Positions 61,101 through 64,000 of a stretch of 64,000 nt of DNA are shown here, piece by piece. Positions within the stretch are counted from its first letter, which is position 1. Each line of letters begins with the position of its first letter. The DNA is from Desmodesmus armatus (taxonomy: Eukaryota; Chlorophyta; Chlorophyceae; Sphaeropleales; Scenedesmaceae): the NCBI GenBank assembly GCA_007449985.2, contig VIIQ02000759.1, positions 124,001 through 188,000 on the forward strand, in the 5' to 3' direction. Both the position numbers and the translations under genes were made by a program. The notes under the pieces were generated by a model. It searched no databases. It was not told the origin of the DNA and saw nothing but the letters and a program-made list of their open reading frames with translations.

Positions 61101-64000
61101 AAGGCTGCGGGTAGCGAGGCGATGTGTGAGTCCAGCCCCACCCTGTGTGGCCAGTACTTGTGCACCCACTGGAACGCAATGTAGAAGATACGGGCCTCAC
61201 GGGTAACCTCATTGTCCTGTGGGCAACAAGGGGGGGGGGGGGAGCGTGTGTGATGGGGGGAGAGGGGGGAGCGTGTGTGAGGGGGGGAGGGGGGGGGGAG
61301 GCACAAAGGGGAGGAGCAAAGGGGTGGTGGTGGTGGTGAAAGAGTGTGTTGGGAAGGGGGGAGAGGCAGCACAAAATGTAGGTGGGGGGTGGGCACTTGT
61401 GCACCCACTGAAATGCGATGTAGAAGATACGGGCCTCACGGGTCACCTCACTGTCCTGCGGGGGGGGGGGGGGGGGAGAATGGGTATGTATGTTGACTTG
61501 AAAAGGGGCGACAAGGTCAGAAGGAGAGGGACCAAAGCGGTTGAGGGTGAGGCTGGGGGATGGGTGAGGTGTGGTGGTGGTGCTGTGTGTATGCGTAAGG
61601 GCAGGGGAGGGCAGAGCGATTTGTTGGTGGGAAGTGGGCACTAGTGCGCCCACTGGAACGCGATGTAGAAGATACGACCCCCACGGGTCACTTCATTGTC
61701 CTGCGGGGGGGGGGGGGGGGGGAGCAGAATGGGTGTGTATGTTGATTTGACAAGCGGCGACGAGGTAAGAAGGAGGGTGAGCAAAGCCGGGTGTGGTTGA
61801 AGTTGAGGGGTGGGTGGGTCAGAGGAAGGAGGCAGCAACATCCGCAGGGAGGAGGGCACTTGTGCACCCACGCAATGCTAGTTGAAATATACGGCCCTCC
61901 CAAGTCACCTCATTGTCCTGCAGGCCATTGGAGGTGGGGGGCGGGGGAGGGGGGTGAGTTGCGCCCAATCTGTACAGCAACCGTGCATCTGACACTATGC
62001 AATTGACAAGAGCAAACTCACCCTGAGCCATAACATCACAATCACTCACTATCACTGCTCCTATCACTGCTCCTGACACTGCTCCTATCACTACTCCTGA
62101 TATGACCATTATCACACGGGCACTACATGGTGACCTTCACATACGGTCTACCCCCAACCATGCTATCAACATTTGCGTGTGAGACACACAATGCATTGAT
62201 CAACTTGATGCAATTACGTGTATGTATGCAGATATAACCAACTCACCCTAGGCCATATGGTCACTCCGTCGTCCGTCACCCACTGGTTGGCCCCAGCAGT
62301 GTATAATGATGTATCAATAATATTTCAAATTTTTGATAATAATGTATTGATAATATATTTTACTTCTTATTATTGATTGAATATTATTGTCGACTCACCC
62401 TGGGCCATATGGTCACTCCATCGTCCGTCACCCACTGGTTGGCCCCAGCGGTGTACCGCTGCTTCCTGCTGACTTCACCACCGCCAGCCGCGGCAGCCGC
62501 CGCCGCTGCTGCCATTGCTGCCATTGCTGCCGGGTCCCCTGGCCCCACCGCTGTGCTGTTGCTGGTGGCTTCCGTTGCGTCCGTAAGGTCAAGACCCCTG
62601 CGTATACTGTCATTCCCACCACCTGGGGGGATCCGATCTGCACCCCCACCTGCACCTGATCCTCTTGCACCACCCCGGCTTAGCATCAGCTGTTCCTGCT
62701 CAGCGATGGCAGCAGCAGCAGCTGCTGCTGCTGCCACATCTGCCTCAGACATACCCCACCCGTACATACCATCCCCACCCACACCCCCACCCATGCCCAT
62801 GCCTGCAGCATGATTAGTCATCCCTACCAGGCCTGCCTCCCTACCCTCCCCAGCACCAGCTGCGGCATCAAACGTCTCATGCACACCACCCTCAGCCTCT
62901 CCTACACCAAAGCTGCCTGCAGGAACACCTGCTGTGCTGGCACTCGGCCCAGCAACACTATCAGCACCCCCAGCAGCAGCAGCAGCAGCAGCAGCCCGTG
63001 CCGCACTGCTGCCAAACTGTGCTGCCGCTGCCGCCTCTCCCATCTGCCCCTGTCCCTCCCCGCCACCAACAGCAGCAGCAGCAGCAGCAGCAGCGGCCTC
63101 GGAGGACTGTAAGCTGCCCTTGCCCAGGAGGTACCACCCATAGGATGTCCGCTGCTTCTTTAAGCGGCGGCGGGGGTAGTTTGGACCGTCAATGAACACG
63201 ACTGGCAGTGCCGCGCGTGCTGCTGCATCATGGGGGTCGACACCTGGTGTGCCACGGGGGCTGGAGCTCGGTCGGGGGTGGGTGCTGGCCCGCTGCTCGC
63301 CAGCAGCAGGGTGAGACCTGTGAGGGAGAAGGAAAGTAAAACAAGGAAAATTGAGGGATGGAGATGGGTTTCAACCGCATGTGAGACAGCAGAGGTCACA
63401 GGGTAGGGCGTATGCATTTGGGGAGACGCCACCCGATGAACAGCTACACTGCAAGAATGTCACAGCCCCCCCCCCCCCCCCTTCCTACCACCTGCACAAG
63501 CACAACAACATACTGAACAACACCCATACACCCTACATGAAGCGTGTACATGGTATGATGTTACACATCCATGCAACATACCTGCTGTGCTGCCGCGGTG
63601 GCTTCTTTGAGGCTGCCTGCTGGCCCGGCGAATGCTCATGCTGCGGCAGCAGCGTCGGCGTGACGTACGACGCAAACGTCTCATTCGGCTTCACAGCACG
63701 CTTCCCGCCCGCCCTATGCTGCAGCAGCCAGCGCTGCTCTTTCAACGCATTGTGAGCAGCAGGCGCCAACGCAGACCCCTCCCCGTGTCTTCGCCGGCGC
63801 TTCGGAGCCACCGCACCCGCACCCGCACCCGCGCCCGCACCACGAGCGGGTGCCCCCTTCCGTTGCTGGGAAGAGCCCCCCGCCCCCCTGCGCCCACTGG
63901 TCCCCCCGAAGCTACTCGGCTGTTCGTCCTCACTATCGGAATACAGCAGCGCCGTGCGGTGTAAACCCCCACCAAGGTGCTCGGACCCTTCCCCTGCATC
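58179..64000 (-). CDS. Gene B: uncharacterised nuclear-type protein, paralogue of gene A (5' partial)
   Basis: Family not recognised. Exons 64000(open)-63582, 63317-62399, 61216-61021, 59979-59848, 59440-58179 join in phase to 975 residues; the N-terminus runs off the window. Blocks in order: an acidic stretch (YSDSEDEQPSS), basic APKRRRRHGEG, LKEQRWLLQHRAGGKRAVKP, RRRLKKQRTSYGWYLLGKG, an Ala/Gly-rich linker, NQWVTDDGVTIWPR, then ARIFYIAFQWVHKYWP with HIASLPAAFWVDG and AKIRLYNKAAHML, and PYTSLANAFCGKWLVGYGYD with CFLST. The tail is Ala/Gln-rich with basic KKARPSR and RKRRRP, ending in a helix-rich segment (RLPEELLIGLSRQLVRAL). The four shared blocks and intron phases 0, 1, 1 match gene A. Nuclear localisation is inferred from the basic clusters. 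The intron sides of four junctions carry tandem exon fragments. Confidence 0.75.
59912..60215 (-). repeat. Partial duplicate of the gene B PYTSLA exon
   Basis: The acceptor and first 75 bases of the exon starting at 59979 recur at 60131-60215, encoding APYQSLANAFCGKWLVGYGY and DARN before diverging. The copy keeps its CTGCAG acceptor but not the end of the exon. Confidence 0.9.
60504..61078 (-). repeat. Four-copy array of a gene B exon end and donor
   Basis: The true end of the ARIFY exon (61019-61078, encoding AKIRLYNKAAHMLL then GTGAGTG) recurs at about 60836-60895, 60685-60740 and 60504-60568. Spacings are about 180, 150 and 170 bases. Each copy keeps a donor-like GT; none has an acceptor. 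Confidence 0.93.
61150..61925 (-). repeat. Four-copy array of a gene B exon start and acceptor
   Basis: The acceptor plus about 65 bases of the exon starting at 61216 (DNEVTREARIFYIAFQWVHK) recur at 61394-61460, 61637-61704 and 61857-61925. They diverge with distance, the last reading EGRIFQLALRG. G/C homopolymers separate the copies. Confidence 0.93.
62241..62455 (-). repeat. Copied TDDG exon end and donor in gene B
   Basis: The exon end encoding WVTDDGVTIWPR with its GTGAGT donor (62391-62455) recurs at 62241-62306 with four or five changes. An AT-rich stretch lies between them. Confidence 0.9.

Noticed and set aside
60504..61925. Regularly spaced repeats resembling a CRISPR array
   Set aside because: Units are exon ends of gene B with splice sites, unequal spacing and eukaryotic context; no cas genes.

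Overview
This is nuclear DNA of a green alga. The GC-rich, intron-dense genes, the CAG/CTG runs coding for Ala and Gln, the plant-like versions of UVSSA, ERG28 and TFIIF-alpha, and several TTTAGGG-type motifs point to Chlorophyceae, probably Chlamydomonadales; the genus is inference. Every recognisable gene is eukaryotic housekeeping. There is no CRISPR array, bacterial operon, prophage or clear transposase. Exons were placed by joining conserved protein blocks across GT-AG (twice GC-AG) borders and requiring the reading phase to match.

Layout, left to right: RPL32 (minus, 539-3652); UVSSA-like repair scaffold (minus, 4997-10293); PP2A B56 subunit (plus, 10686-17056); a gene-poor stretch with satellite copies (17057-23156); uncharacterised gene A (minus, 23157-28325); a gene-poor stretch; a divergent pair of small glycine-zipper proteins (minus 30689-31677, plus 31987-32301); LSM8 (minus, 33529-34922) divergent from a quinone oxidoreductase (plus, 35188-38880); TFIIF alpha subunit (minus, 40089-48191) divergent from ERG28 (plus, 49198-50988); mitochondrial ribosomal protein L12 (plus, 51888 to about 53776); a region of long hairpins and a CA tract; and gene B (minus, 58179 to beyond 64000), a paralogue of gene A. 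The genes serve unrelated functions: translation, transcription, RNA decay/splicing, DNA repair, sterol synthesis and phosphatase targeting.

Two observations stand out. First, genes A and B define a family I cannot name: four conserved blocks in the same order, split by introns in identical phases. Second, at least nine of the thirteen genes carry local tandem copies of a gene border. Most copies are a short exon end plus its adjoining splice site, repeated one to three times inside the neighbouring intron. Copies of exon starts lie upstream of the real exon; copies of exon ends lie downstream. TFIIF-alpha and gene B have four copies at several junctions. This looks like a systematic process that enlarges introns and multiplies splice sites.
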